Part shown: positions 10,841-24,682 of the stretch, piece after piece
Layout of the letters: every line of letters begins with the position of its first letter
Position numbering within the stretch: position 1 is the first letter of the stretch
NCBI GenBank assembly: GCA_028583405.1
Contig: JAPTMU010000120.1
Span: 124,001-188,000, forward strand
Length of the DNA: 64,000 bases
Source: Pogonophryne albipinna
Lineage: Eukaryota > Chordata > Actinopteri > Perciformes > Artedidraconidae
Direction of reading: 5' to 3'
Notes under the pieces: generated by a model
Databases searched by the model: none
Told to the model about the DNA's origin: nothing
The model's input: the letters and a program-made list of their open reading frames with translations, nothing else
Position numbers and translations under genes: made by a program

Positions 10841-11227
10841 GTGAGATTTTATAAATGAGAATATCAATCAGTTTTTTTTATTTATTTTTATCGCATTTTG
10901 GTCTATTTCCCGCTCTTTTGGACCATTTTATATACAGCATTTCTTGTTGTCATCTTGTTTTGTATCTCTCATGGTCATTTTGTATCTCTTTTTGGTCGTT
11001 TAGTATCTGATTTTGGTCATTTTGTATTGTTTATAGTCTGTTACAATAACCGTCCTTGCTTCTGAGCGACCTTTCATTCATTGCATTAAATTGCATACAT
11101 TGACATTTATGTATTACTTCTTGACACTACCATAAAGAATATTTGATATGAGCTAATCAAATATGACTTTGGACTTGTGATAAATATCCTCTTGCCTCAC
11201 ATCACTCTTTTTATCTCCTCGTTTCAG

Positions 11228-14200
11228 GCCCAAAAGCAGGAAGTCACCATCGAAACTCTACAATCTGAGCTCGATCAGACCAACGAGGAGCTGGACAAAC
11301 TAAATTCCGCCCACTTAGAAGAACGAGCCCAACTCATTCATGACCTTCAGAGCTGTGAGCGGGAAATCGACAGACTTAAAGATGTCGTGTTGGAGAAGGA
11401 CGAAGAGATATCAACGCTCTCCGGTAACATGGCGGAGTACGCGGAGCAGGTTACGATGATGAAGCAAGACATCAAACTCAAAGACGAGACCCTGGTCCGT
11501 GTGGAAACTGCTCTGAGTAAAGTAGAGCGGGAAGCCATGATTCTCAGAGAGTCGCAGACTTCAGAGCAGAAAGATCTGGATGGAAAGATCACAGAGCTGG
11601 TGGAGAAACTCAAAGACACTGAGATGGAGTTGCTCAACGCTAAAAAGGAAAGCGAGTGTAAGGTGACTGAGGTGGAACATCTGATAAAGCAAACTGAAGA
11701 AGACAAGATAACAATACAGGACCTTCGAGGGGAGATCCAGAAGCAGATCATGAGCCAGCGTAACCATCTTACTGAATGTGAAACGCATATCGCTTCACTT
11801 CAGGAGCAGCTGACTTTATCCACACAAAAGCAGCAGGAATCAGAAGCACTCCTTCTGCAGCTCAAGGACAAAAACACCAGCAGCGAGCAGATACAGCAGC
11901 AGCTTAATGATAAGGAGCAAAAGTATGAGAAAGAACTGAAATCGTCCAAGGAGGAACAGAACAAACTCTTGGCTCAGGTGGAGAAATACAATCACGAAAT
12001 GCAGACGTTGTCCAAACAGTTAGAGGTGCAGGTACAGAGTGAGGAGCACATCAAAAAAGACATACAGGAGAAACTGGAAACCATAGCAACACTGGAAAAC
12101 AAACTGAAGAGCACAGATAAACAGGCTGAGGAGGAGAGACAGAACTTCAACACTGAGATGCAAAACCGTGACTCAGAAAAGGAGAAACTGAGCAATGAAC
12201 TCGAAAGCAAATCTGAAAATATCTCCAAACTCAGAGGTCTATTAAAAACCATGAAGTCGGAGAAAAAGCAGCTGCAAGATAAACTCAAAGGGCTAACAGA
12301 GGAGCTGGAGCTACAGAAGCAGAATGCAAATGAACTGAATGGAAAGGTCACGTCTGCTCTTGAACTCAACAGCAGTCTTGAGAATCAGGTAGATTGCCTT
12401 ACGAAAGAGAAAGAGAGACTTGAAATGGAAGTAACGGAAAGCGTAAAAAGTATTTCCGAAGTCTCACTTGAAAAGGATTCCTTGCAAGCCAAAGTATCCA
12501 CATTGGAAACTCAGCATTCACAAAACAACGCATTAATTGAAGAGCTACAAAGGGCTAAAGAGGATTTGACTCATCGCAGCAATGAGTTGAATAAAGTTCT
12601 TGAGCAAAGCACGCACTCAACCTCAGAGGTCCTCCTAGCGAAAACAAATGAATGTAGTAATCTCAGCCAGTTACTCAGGGAAAGGGAGGACAAGGTGACA
12701 CATCTGCAGGAAGAAGTACAAAGTGTATCTTCTAAGGTAGAGCAGCTTCAGCAGGACATGGCAGAAAAAGACCAGGTTGTAATAGAGCATCGAGCGCAGA
12801 TAGAAACCCAACAAAACCAGCAAACACAACTTCAGGAAACAGTTTCTCTGCTGCGAGAACAGAAGAAAGGTCTGAAGTCTGGCTTAATGGAGAAGGATAC
12901 GATATTAAAAGAGAAACAGGAAGGGTACGACAGTTTGCAGAGTGAAATTACGCAACAGAAAGATATTGTTTCTAAGCTACAAGCAGAAGCTGAATCACAA
13001 AATGTGGACCACTTAAAGCTTCGCACGCAGATTGAAGAGAAAGAAGGGAAGTTGAAACAAATGACGCAGCAGTGTCAAAAACAAAAAGACAAAGTCAACG
13101 ATGCTAACAAATCTGTTAAGTCTCTGAGTGAACAAATCCGTGTCCTGGAAGAAAAGGCCGGACAGCTCGAAGCTGAAGCTGAACGCAGGCAAATGGAGAT
13201 AGCTAGCTTAAACGGCAACATCCAGGCAATACGTGAGGAAAACCAGCAACTCCGTGCCGCTTGTGAAAGCAGAGAAATGCAGCTTTCTCAGCAAACACAA
13301 CTTCTATCTGAACTTGATGGACGCCTTAAAGCGACTCTTGAAAAGAACTCCAGTTTTAGCGTACAGATTAGCAGCTTAACAGAAAACAATCAGAGACTAC
13401 AAGAGGAGTTAGCGCAGAATATCAAATCTGTTTCAGAACTAGCCACTGAGAGGAAGTCCCTCCAAGAACAAAACTCTGGGCTTGAAATGCAAATCTCGGA
13501 GAAGCAGAAGATTATTGAGGTGGTGTTGAATGAAAAGGAGATGCTTACTGTTGCAGGAGATGAATTGAAAAAGATCCTGCGGGAAAGCGAAACGTCGAAC
13601 TCTGCAGGTTTGCTGGAGAAAACGAGTGAATGTGCCAATCTGTTGAAAACGTTAAGGCAGAGAGAAGGACAACTTCAAAGTCTAGAAGAGCAACTCGATG
13701 CCTTTAAGAAGCAAGTCAGTCAGCAAAGTTCACAGTTGGACGCTCAGCAGGACCAACTGCTGCAACTTCAGGATACAATATCAATGCTTCAGGAACAAGG
13801 ATCTGTCCTCAAGTCAGGGCTGATGGAGAAAGACAAGATGTTGCAGCAGAAAGCAGAGGAGAGTAGTTTCTATCAGAATGAAGTTGTGCAACAGAAAGCC
13901 TTAATATCACAGGTGCAGGGTGAGTTCGAGGCACTCAGGCAAGAGTGCTCTGAGGCGAAACAGCAGATAGAGCAAAAAGAAAAGACTTTACATAACCAGA
14001 AAGACGAGCTGGACAAACGAAGCGAGTCAGTGATCTCGCTCAGCGGTCAGCTCGGTGCCATGAACCAGAGCGCTGCAGAGGCAGAGGTTGAGATTACAAA
14101 CCTAAAGAGTGCGGTAGAGAAACTCACTGCAGAAAACGGTCAGAAAGAGGAGCAGAGGAAAGCAGAGATCATCGATTTTAACGATAACATTCAAGCACTG

Positions 14201-17200
14201 AATGAGCAGAATACAAGATTGAAATCTGAATTTCAGAAAACAGTGGCAGAGTTGTCCAAAGCACAGGACGAGGTGACACATTTCAAAACAGCCGTCTGTG
14301 ATGTGGACAACAAACTTAAAACTGTAGACTCGGAAAAAGATAGGCTTAATTTGGCAATGCAAGAAAAACATGATTTGATCCAGAAACGCAACAGTAGGAT
14401 TAGTGAGCAGGAGGAGCAGCTGAAACGGAAAGAAGACAACAATGTCAGTTTAAAAGCAAAGGTTTCAGAGCTTGAAGAATCTGTGTTTAGACTCAGAGGC
14501 GAAGTCAATAGTTTTTCTTCAGAGTCTTCTATCCTGAAAACTACTTTGGAGAAAAAAGAACAATCAACACTTGAATATCAAAGTAGTTCTTCAGCTGCCG
14601 TTGAAAACCTCAACTCAAATCTACAAGCCAAAGAGGTGGAGTGTGAGAGCTTGAAAGAAAAGATGTCCCACCTTGAGGAATCGATCACAAAGCTCAACAG
14701 CACCCTCCAAGTTCAGATGTCTGAAGCAAAAAATCTGAGAAAGGCCTTGGGAAAAAAAGAGTCCGCTCTTCAGGAACAATCAAAGTCCCTTCAGGAAATC
14801 CAGAGAAGATCCGATGAAGCTTTGCTCTTCAAATCTCAGTTCATGGAAAGCACAGACTTGGTGTCACAGCTACAGAATCAAATCCAACTACTGTCCACCG
14901 AGTCTGCAAACCTCAGACAAGCAGCAGAAGAAACACAAAGTGCCTTTAACAACCTACAAGAGAAGTATTCAGCTAACTTAGAGGAGCTGCAGGATGTGAG
15001 ACAGCAAGTGTTCCAAAGGACTGATGAGGTGTTAAACCTTCGGAGGTTATTGGACGACACCAGTAACGAACATCAGACGGCAAAGATGATGGTAGAAACT
15101 CTGAGAAATGATTTATCTGAGACGCATCACAAACTCCAGAAAACAGAAGAGTTGAACTCCATTCTGTCAAACGCAAAGGACGAGGCGTTTGCTTCTCATC
15201 AAGCAAGCGTTTCACTGCTGACCGTCGAAATAGACAGACTCAAATCACAACATCTTCAAGTCGTGGCACAGATGAATGCTCTCACAGAAAACGTTGAGCA
15301 GAGGGAAATGGCTCTCCATGCGATTAACAGTCAGTACACATCGCAGGCCAAACACGCATCCCAGCTGGTGTCGGAAATGCAGAAACTAGAACAGCAGAAT
15401 AAGAGGCTAAATGAGGAGATTAGTTTGTCAAAGAACGAGCAGCAGAAGCTTCTTACGGCCGTCAGTAATGAAAACACACATTTGCAGGAGGAGGTTAGGA
15501 AACATCTAGCAGAGAAGGAGGGGCTGGAAAGGAGTCATCATCAAATATTGGCCTCCCAGGTTCAAATGGAGCAGCAGTCCAGCAGCACAAAGGAGAAAAT
15601 GACGTCCGAGAAGGAGAGCCTTCAAGCTAAGGTTAGTGCCAAAGATGAGGAAGTTTCTCAATTAAAAGAAAACATTCACAGGATAGAGCAAATTCTGCAG
15701 GATTCTGAGCAAGAGTGGCTCTTAGTTTTGGATAAAGAGAAACAGGATAGGAACATACTCGCAGAACAATTGCAAAGTGTTGAAAATGAAATGAAGTCTA
15801 AAGATGTTAAAGTTAATGCTCTGAAAGGAGACCTGGACAGTTTGCAGGAGAAACTAGCAAAGGCTTCATCTGCGATTAGGCAGGGGTCTGATCAACTGCG
15901 CGCCAAAGAGCTGGAGGCAGCAGCATCCAGGATCCAACTGGAGAAGGTTTTAGCTTCGTTCCAGGAAAAGGATAATGACAATGATAATTTGCAACAGGCT
16001 CTAAAAGCGGCAGAACATGAGTTACACAAACTTGTAGTGATCAGGAATGGTACCAACACAGATTTGTTAGCTAAAGGATCAGCAGATTTAGGGACAGAAA
16101 AGGCCTCTTTAAAGGACATGATTACACAATTACAAGAAAGTCACCAGTCGGAGGTAGCTGCTCTGAAACATGAGTTGGATAACACCGTTACACAATTACA
16201 AAACACCCAGAACACACTTGAGAAAGGAGAGAGGAGTAATGATGAAAAGGGTCAACAAATGTCACTTTTGCAAGAGATGGTCGAGCATCTACAGACAAGG
16301 CTCAACGCTGAGTCAGAGAAAGTGAAAGAAGCTTCTGTCAAACACTCGTCTCTACACAGTGACTCACAAGAGAAATATGAGCAGATCAACTGTTTGAGCA
16401 TTCAGATAAGTCAGCAGAAGGAGCTTCTTGCCGGACTCAGTCAGCAGTTAAGGGATAAAGACGCATCCATCGCCCAACTCATAGAATCAGCCTCAAATGA
16501 AAGGGTGAAACTCGGTGAGGAAAAATCATCTCTAACGGCACAATTGGAAAGCATGGAGCAGGAACACAACACCTCCACGAAGAAGCTTGAAGAGATGTCT
16601 CAGCAGTTAGAGGAACAGATGTCAAGCTCTCACAGTGAAATAGACACCATGAGTGCAGAGAAGATCGAGCTGATTAAGAAAAACGACGATCTAAAGAGTG
16701 AACTAGCCAAGGTGTCTAAAGAGAAAGACGCAACGAAGAAGAAGCTCCAAGCTGCTCTCGTTGTGAGAAAGGATCTGATGAAGAAAATCGAGCGATATGA
16801 AAGCCAGAAAGAAGAGAGTGAGAACAATAAAACGGAGGTTTCACTTTTACAGGATAAATTACAGGAAGTAAATAATCAAGTCCAGGCGTCTGCTCAGATA
16901 TATGAAGAACATGTGTCAGTTCTTGAAAAGAGACTTCTTGAGAAAGAAGGAGAGATTCTTGAACACAAACTTGGAAGTGAAAGACTTGTGGAACAATTAC
17001 AGTTGGAAAAACAAGTCTTGAAAGCCACACTCAACGAGAAAGAAGTTTGTTTGTCAGAAACTTTGCAAACGCTGAATGAGAAAAGCTCTCTGCTGGAGAA
17101 GCTGCAGTCCACTGCTTCTGAGAGGGAGGAAGCATTCGACCAAGAGAAAACAAGCTGGGCGCAAAAATTAGAAGACCTTCAAAATGAAATAAAGACATAT

Positions 17201-20200
17201 CAAGATGAGATAAAGGTCAGATCGTCCTCCACATCTACTGCTGTTGATTTAGAGAATGAGCTTGCTCAAATCAAGCTTGAAAAGGCAAAGCTACAGAAAA
17301 AGGCTCAGGCTGCCTTGCTGGCACGCAAAGAGACCCTGAAGAAAGCTCAAGAAAGTGAAAATAAATTAACTCAAGAGCTAGCCGAACTGAAAGACGACTA
17401 CAAGGCTGTCCTGGAGCAGCGCTGTCAGCAGACCAATGAGTTAAACGCCGTCCAGTTAGACTTCGACGAAAAGGTCAGGGAACTGGAGGAGCTCCGTGAT
17501 AACTCTTTGTCTGATCTAGATGAGCTTAAAACCTTAAGACAGCTTGTCGAGGAGAGGGATAAAACTCTCCAAGATCTGAAGATGACTCTGGCGGAGAAAG
17601 AGAGCCAGTGCCATTCTCTTTCAAACCTGCAGAAAGAGCTGGAACATGTTCAATCCAAATGTGAGAGTATGTCTCTTGAGATGGCAAGAAAAGAAGAGGC
17701 TCTAGTGGAAGTGGACCAAGGTGCAGGTGCTTTGAAATCACAACTTCTCAAGGTAGAGATTGACTTGGAGAAAGCTCAAGCAGAAGTAACAGAGAAAACA
17801 GAAGAAGTTGAGAAATATCTGGAAACAATTAGAGTTGCTGAGCTGCAGAGCCAACAGGAGAAGCAAGCTTTATTGAATGAAAATACATCTCTGGAGACCC
17901 GTCTGAGCATCGCTGAGTCTGCACTGGAGGAACGCATGCACGCAAATGAAGGAAAATATCTACTTTTAATGGAGGAGAACAAGGCTCTTTTGGAGAACAG
18001 TAATACGTTGAAAGTGGAACTCGAGACAACAGTTTATTTAGTTTCACAGAAATCCTCAGAAGTTTCAAACGTACAAAAGACTTTAGCAGAAACACAGCAG
18101 CAGCTCAGTGACGTAAGAGGCAATTTGACTGAGGAGCTTGAAAAAGCACAACTTCATTGCACTGAAAAACAATCACATTTGGATTTGTTGAAGCAAGAAA
18201 TAGAAAATGCTTACAGATTAATTGATGAGCTCCAAAATGAGGTAACCACCCTGGATAAGCAACTAAAGGAGAAAGTGAATGAACAGCTACATCAGAACAA
18301 GCCTGACATGTATGCCGATGTTAACGAAGAAGCCGTAAGCTTGTCTTGCAAAAGTGTTGAAAACTTTGAAGTGAAACTAAAGGAGAGAGATGATGCCTTG
18401 CTTGTTTCTCAGGCTCAAGTTTCGGAAAAGGAAGAACTAATTGCTGCACTTGAACTGCAATTACAACAACAAATTAAAATAAATGAAACCACCATTGAAA
18501 AGATGAGAACAGAGTCTGATGAGTTTCAGAAATCTCGAGACAATGGTGGCAAAATGAATAATCAGGACAACCAAAGCAAAGTTGCTCTCCTAACCAGGAA
18601 ACTTCAAGCAGCTTTACTTTCCAGAAAAGAACTCTTGAAGGAAACTGCAATGCTAAAGGAGGAAGTAGAAAAACTGTCAGACAAACATGCAGCTAAAGAA
18701 GCCGACTACTTTACTCTGGAGGCATCAGTGCTGAAGTTAAAGCAACAAAATACGGACTTTGAAAGCTCTGTGTCATCCCTGAACAAGGAGAGAGACGGGC
18801 TCAGGACTGACGCTGACGGCATCTTAAATGATAATCGCAGTTTATCCGCAGCCTGTGAAAGCTTGAAGCTAACCATAGAAAACATCACACAGCAGAAACA
18901 GGCTTTCTCCTGCCAGCTGGAATCTCTTAAAGACTCTCAAACAGACGAGCTTACCAAGTGGAAGTCAAAACACGCCGAGCTGAAACAAGAGTACGAATCT
19001 CTTTTACAAGCTTATGAAAATGTGAGCAGTGAAATGGACAAGATGAGACAGCTTTTGGAAGGGGCTAAAAGAGATAGGCAGGAAGCCCTCAGGAAAATCC
19101 ACAAACATGAATCTGAGATGGAGATTCTGGAAAAGCAAGCTAGAGAGATGGAGGAAGAAAATAGAAGAATTAAAGAGAAGATGCACATATTTTCCAAACA
19201 GAAACGGCAGAAGATTGAGGAGCTGGAGGATGAGAATCAGAAAATCAGAAAAGAGCTGACTGAGCTTGAAGAAAACCACAAAATGGCGACGTGCGAGATG
19301 ACTGAAAAAGATCAGCAATTAGAGACCGAGATTTGCCGACTTAAAGAGAATCTCACTGAATTTGAGGTTGAAAATAACCAATTGTCAGAAAAGCTTGAAG
19401 AAGCCAGCTGTTCATTGGAAGTGAAGCACTCCAAATCAAATGACTACTCAAACAACATGCAACTAAAACTTGATGAAGCTCTGAGTTTGAATAACTCACT
19501 GACCGCTCAGATTGAATCCCAGAAAACAGAACTCGGTGCTCAGTTGGAAATGTACAACTTGTTACTGAAAGAGAAGCAACACCTTTCTGGAAGAATTGTG
19601 TCGATACAGAATGATCAGGAAGCTCAACTGGGACAGAAAGATGATGACATTAAAGAGCTCAAAGACATAATCAACAGACACAGTCGAGAAACTATCAACC
19701 TGAATGAGAAGGTGAGAATCCTAGAGGATGATAAGTCACTTCTGCAGGAGGAGCTTGAAAATGTTCAAGAGATTTCAGACAAAGTTAAAAATGAAAATGA
19801 ATATTTGGAAACTGTGATCCTCAAGAACACTGAGAGGATTGACGATCTGATCGAGTCGGTCTCTGTGTTGCAAACCCAGAACAAGCAGCTGTCCTCTCAG
19901 CTAGCCGTCAGCAAAGACATGAGCAGTCAAGTTCGCCAAGAGAAAGAACAGGAGCAGCTGAAGTTAGTCCGGGAGTTTGAGGAGAAGCTGAAGACGGTTC
20001 AGCGAGGCAGTGAAGGCACTAAAAATGTGAAGAAAGAACTGCAAGAGCTTCTCAAAGAAAAGCATCAGGAGATCAATCAGCTTCAGCATAACTGCATCAA
20101 ATACCAGGAACTGATTTTAGATCTAGAGAGGGCTCTGAAGACATCTCGGTCAGCCCGTGAACAGTCTGAGAAAGAAATTAAGAAAAGCTCGGAGAAAATG

Positions 20201-22669
20201 GCGGTATTAGAGGAGAGAAGTAAACAAGTTGAATCTGAGCTGACAACACATAAGAATCTCCTCCAGGAGGCCACAGCAACGATGTTGAGTGTCGAGTCTG
20301 AAAGAGATCAGCTGGCTCTGGACATGTCAGAGGAAAGTAAAAAGTTTGAGGATCAGCTCATAGAGAAAAGACAACAACATATAGATGAGATGCAATACAA
20401 TTCCTACATGGAGAATCAAGTCATGTTACAGCAACAGATTGATGACCTTAAGGAGTTAAAGGAGAAAGAAAGTCAGAAGGTGAATGAACTGAGGCAGCAG
20501 CTCGACTCTCAACATCTGCAGATAAACACTTTCAAAAGATCAGCGGAGACGGATGAGGCGAAGCTCTCGGCTTTATCTGCCACTCCTCAGGGAGCAGATG
20601 CTTCCAAACTGTGGAACGATTTGTACCAAAAGACGTTACACGAGAAAGATAACCAGCTCCTAGAACAGGGTTTCGTGATCAAACGATTCCTGGATGACAT
20701 GAGAGTGAAAGATAAAGAGATGAATGAGGTCCGAGTGACCAAGTCCAGACTGGAGAGGACTCTCAATGAATACTCTATGGCCGCCGCCGCTCAGCAGAGA
20801 CAGCTCTTCATCATGAGCGCGAGCAACGCTGAATTTAGTGAGACTGCAGAGCTCATGGATGTGCAGGTTAGGGAACTGGGTGCGCACGCTGTTAGATTAG
20901 AAAAAGATAAAAACGTTCTAAACCGAGAACTGGCTGACAAAGAAGGTATCATTTCTCTAATGCAGCTAAATCTCCAACAATTAGAGAAGTTAAACGAAGA
21001 CTCGGATGCTCAGCTGCTCCTTTTACAGTCTGAAAAGGACAAAGTCCAAGCTGACTTTGAGAAGCAAGAGGGACTTTCACTGCAACTGAAAACACTCCTG
21101 CATAGCAAAGACACTGAGATCTCCTCCTTACTGTCCTGTAAAGACGGACAGATGTCAGGATATCTAGAACAACTCCAGACCAATTATCGTACCCAGGTCG
21201 CGCTTTATGAGGACCGGTTAACCTCTTCACGCTACCAGAGAGAAAAGGCTGACCAAGTGTTGAGAGGTCTTGAAGCAAAGGTGAAAAGTCTGCAAATCAA
21301 AGTTACCAAGTCTAGTCAGGAAAAAGAGCAGATGGCTGCTAAGATGGAGTCCTTTAAAAACTCGATGGCGTCTTTACAGAGTGAACGGGAGCGATTGATG
21401 TCAGAATACAGAATACTTGAAGCAAAGAGTCAGTTAAGTTTCATGGGTAGAGATGGCTCTGCTGACGGGGAAGGTGGCGCCACCAAAGGCCTTAAACATG
21501 AAATAAGGAAGCTGTTGCACCAAATGGATGATCTCAACTCTGAGAACGCTATGCTCAGGGCACAACTGGTGCGCTACAGAGAGGATTTGAACCAGGTTTT
21601 ATTCCTGAAGGACAACCAGCTGAAGATCCTGCTAAAGAAGCAACAGGATGTGATCAAAGACCTCGAAAGCCAAAAGGCGGCAGCAGAAAAACAGCAACGA
21701 GAGTCTCAGTTGGAACTTCAAAAGGAAGAAGAAGCAAGCAATACTTTTAAAGCAGAGATCTTGAAGTTAACAGCTCATGTTTCAAATCTTGAAGCTGATG
21801 TTGTTACTCTTAAAAAGGAAAAAGTCTCGACAAATAAAGGCAAAGTGATTAGTGATTTGCAGGAAGCAGTGGCAGCCAAAGCAGCTGAATGTAATGACCT
21901 CCAGCAGAGAATTCTCTCTCAGAAACTCCTCAATGACGAGCTCAAGGAGAAAATGCAGCTGTTGGAAAAAGAAACGGAGAAAAGCCTTGGTGAAGCTGAG
22001 GACAAATACAACAGTGAGCTGGACGCCTTCGAGCGCGAGGTGGTGCTGATGAGAAACGAGCGAGAGACGGCCGATGGACGAGTCGCCGACCTCGCGAAAG
22101 ATCTCTTGGAAATGGAGCAGCAGCTATCGGAGGCTAAAACACAAAGCAAAAACACCAAGGCTCAGAATGAGTCCATGGTTAAAGCCATGGTCGCTCTGCA
22201 GGACGACCGAGACCAGCTCATCGAAGACTTCAAGGTCCTGAGGAACAGATACGATGAAGAACTCAGAGAGACTCAGGCAGCTTTGAACAACATGGAGCGC
22301 AGTCTGCAGGACGCCACCTCCGACCTGGCCATGGTCGCCAAAGAGAGGGACATCCTAGTACAGAAATTAAAAGCTTTGGAGAACAAAGACGCGCACGCAG
22401 AGCTCAGCAAGTTGTTGGATGATCTGTCGAAGGAGTTGTCCGAGAAGGAAAGGGACTTTAAGCAAGTGGTGCAGGAGAATAACACCTTCAGCAGGCAGCT
22501 GTCGGCGTTCTCCAGATCTATGGCCAGCCTGCAGAACGATCGCGAGCGGCTGATGGATGATTTGACCAGCGCCAGAAAAGAGGTGGAGTCGAGGCAAGGG
22601 TCAAGCCCAGAGAGCGTCAGTGTGGATCGATCTAAAGGAAGTGTCCTGCAGAATGAGAGGGAAGCGCCG
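11228..22669 (+). CDS. golgb1: golgb1 giant exon, giantin central coiled coil (3,814 codons)
   Basis: A single uninterrupted exon of 11,442 nt between acceptor CGTTTCAG|GCC and donor GCGCCG|GTAAGT, phase 0 at both ends. Almost every residue is in Lys/Glu/Gln/Leu-rich heptads, as in the rod of giantin. Family marks include three KLQAALxxRKExLKK-type motifs (near 16,740, 17,300 and 18,600), KKELQELLKEKHQEINQLQ (near 20,030), SMASLQ-type motifs near 21,360 and 22,520, and MDDLNSENAMLRAQLVRYRE (near 21,520). Non-helical breaks are few, the clearest being a Gly/Ser-rich patch near 21,450. An internal duplication of exactly 326 codons (12359-13336 and 13337-14314) helps explain why the protein is longer than in mammals. 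No frameshift or stop interrupts it. The function as a long Golgi tether is known for the family, not shown here. Confidence 0.97.
12359..14314 (+). repeat. golgb1: two-copy 978-bp (326-codon) in-frame duplication inside giantin
   Basis: Matching landmarks are exactly 978 bp apart: LELNSSLENQ/LEKNSSFSVQ, ESVKSISEVSLEKDSLQ/QNIKSVSELATERKSLQ, LLAKTNECSNL/LLEKTSECANL and LKSGLMEKD in both copies. The constant offset means no net indel separates the copies. Protein divergence is high, so the duplication is old. The right boundary is approximate. Confidence 0.88.
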
Positions 22670-22898
22670 GTAAGTCCTCAGCTGCGATCTGAGTTTGGCT
22701 GCTGCCTGCTTCCTCTCTGCCGTGTTTCATTTTGTGGAAAGCATGCAGGGTCATTTTGACTTTAAACACCATTGCTTTGGTTTGCATGGTCATTTGTGTT
22801 GGTATGCAAACTATCTTGTGTCGGTGTAATCAGTTTGAGGAAATGTTTCCTTTGAAGATGTACCACTTATGTGACTGACAACTTTTATTTTATTACAG

Positions 22899-23008
22899 CA
22901 GGCGATGCAGAAGATGGAGAAACTCCAGCAAACTACAAACATGCACACTTACGGACAATCGCCTGAAAAGGAAATCATCAGCTACCAGGAGGAAACAGCA
23001 AATCTGAG
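22899..23008 (+). CDS. golgb1: golgb1 exon with NAGNAG acceptor
   Basis: Acceptor TATTACAG|CAGGCG and donor CTGAG|GTATGAG; 110 nt, phase 0 in and two bases over. The sequence CAGCAG at the acceptor gives a tandem NAGNAG site, so the first Gln codon may be included or skipped. It codes for QAMQKMEKLQQTTNMHTYGQ and a short helical end. Confidence 0.9.
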
Positions 23009-23393
23009 GTATGAGCAGACTGAAGATAAGTTAGGAAATATTACAGATGTGTTCTTCAAAATGTTTCCATTGTGGCTCACTTGGAATATTTTTGGCTTTT
23101 TATTTGTAAAGTTGTTCATAATTGTTCCTGTGTTAATCCTGTGTCAACTCAGTGGACCTCTTTAAGCTACCTTTAAACCTAGCTTTTAATTGGCTACTGT
23201 ATACTCAATTTGTATTGTTTTATTTATCGTTTAATTTACTTGTTTATTTATATATTACACTTTTATTGTTTTTTTTGTAGTTGTTTTATTTAGTGTCTTA
23301 TTTATTTATTTTGTATTTATGTTTTCTTCTATTGTAGTTAAACTAAATAAAGAAATTAATAGAAAATGATAATTGTTTTCTTCTGTTCTGTAG

Positions 23394-23430
23394 ATCCGAC
23401 ACAGAGCGGAGGGACACACTGCCAGTCAAG
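23394..23430 (+). CDS. golgb1: golgb1 short exon (37 nt)
   Basis: Acceptor TTCTGTAG|ATCC and donor GTCAAG|GTAAGT; 37 nt. It completes a split Arg codon and ends in phase 0, coding for SDTERRDTLPVK. The strong sites and correct phase on both sides support it despite its size. Confidence 0.85.
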
Positions 23431-23797
23431 GTAAGTTCATATCTAAACGTTTTGACTTTGCCAGAAAGCTTTATTTTCTGTTGGTTTTGTATTTGTGTTC
23501 TTGTTATCCGTGCAACTATTTAATCCTCCTTAAAAAATTACTATTTCGCATTAAATATTTTTACATTTTGGCAATCAACATAATAAAAGGGCTGAACAAC
23601 TGAATTAATGCATTCAAAATGAAGTAATTTCTATAAAAGCTCTTTCTGTCAATAGAAATATCTATTAGCCAAGTAATTGTAATAGCTATTTTTCAATATG
23701 TAAAGACATTTAAATAGCAGTCAGTTTAGGAACGTTTCTAAACCCACATCCTTTTGTTCAGGCTTTTATGTAATGTGTTCCCTCCCCTCCTCCACAG

Positions 23798-23944
23798 GAG
23801 AGCGTGGTCCTGGCCGGTGGGAGTGGGTGGGAGGAAGTTGTTCGTCAGCTGGAGGCCGAGAGGGTCCGGCTGCACGGAGATCTGCAGCGCTGCATGTACG
23901 AGATCCAGCAGAGAGACCTGTACCTGCAGCAGCTCAACACCAAG
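23798..23944 (+). CDS. golgb1: golgb1 exon
   Basis: Acceptor CCTCCACAG|GAG and donor ACCAAG|GTAGCA; 147 nt, 49 codons in phase 0. It codes for a helix with RQLEAERVRLHGDLQRC and QQRDLYLQQLNTK, corresponding to the mammalian giantin stretch KELRIQQLNSNF near the C terminus. Confidence 0.95.
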
Positions 23945-24602
23945 GTAGCATCAACTCTGAAACTAAACACGACTGGATGTGCAACTTTCAACACAAGGCA
24001 ATACAAAGAGCATTGGGCTATACTGCAACAGAAACACATTATACATGACATTTAACAACACTCATTTAATAAAAGAGAATGTAATACAATTAAAACAAGA
24101 TGAAATAATATAAGACGGGTATGAAATTAAAGAAATAAAGTGTAAGACTTGAAGCTGAGTGAGGTGCGAGGTGTATACACTTCACGTGTGTATCCGGTAG
24201 CTGTTTGATTATGCAATAAACTCACAAAGCTGAATATGAAACTTCTGTATATCAACTCTGAAGGAAGGAAGAAACTTAGAAAAAAGACAAGACGTTTGCT
24301 GTAATTTATCTTCATTAAGTAACGGTCAATCACACATTGTAATGACTTCATAACAATGAAATATAATCAAGTTGTGTTCCCTATAAGCCTTGCTTTCATC
24401 CTGCTATCTGGTCTGAGTGTACGATCGCCCCGAATAATGGAAGCTTTATTTACAGCGAAAAGACCGAAAAATAACTCCAATTTAAGTACCAAGCTCTGGT
24501 GGACAGATTACGTTACCTTGGCTTAAAGCCTGTCTGTGTTTCTCTTTGTCTTTTTGTTACTGTAGCATCCCATCAGCGTTAACAATGCCTATTCTTCCTG
24601 GG

Positions 24603-24682
<80 letters not shown>

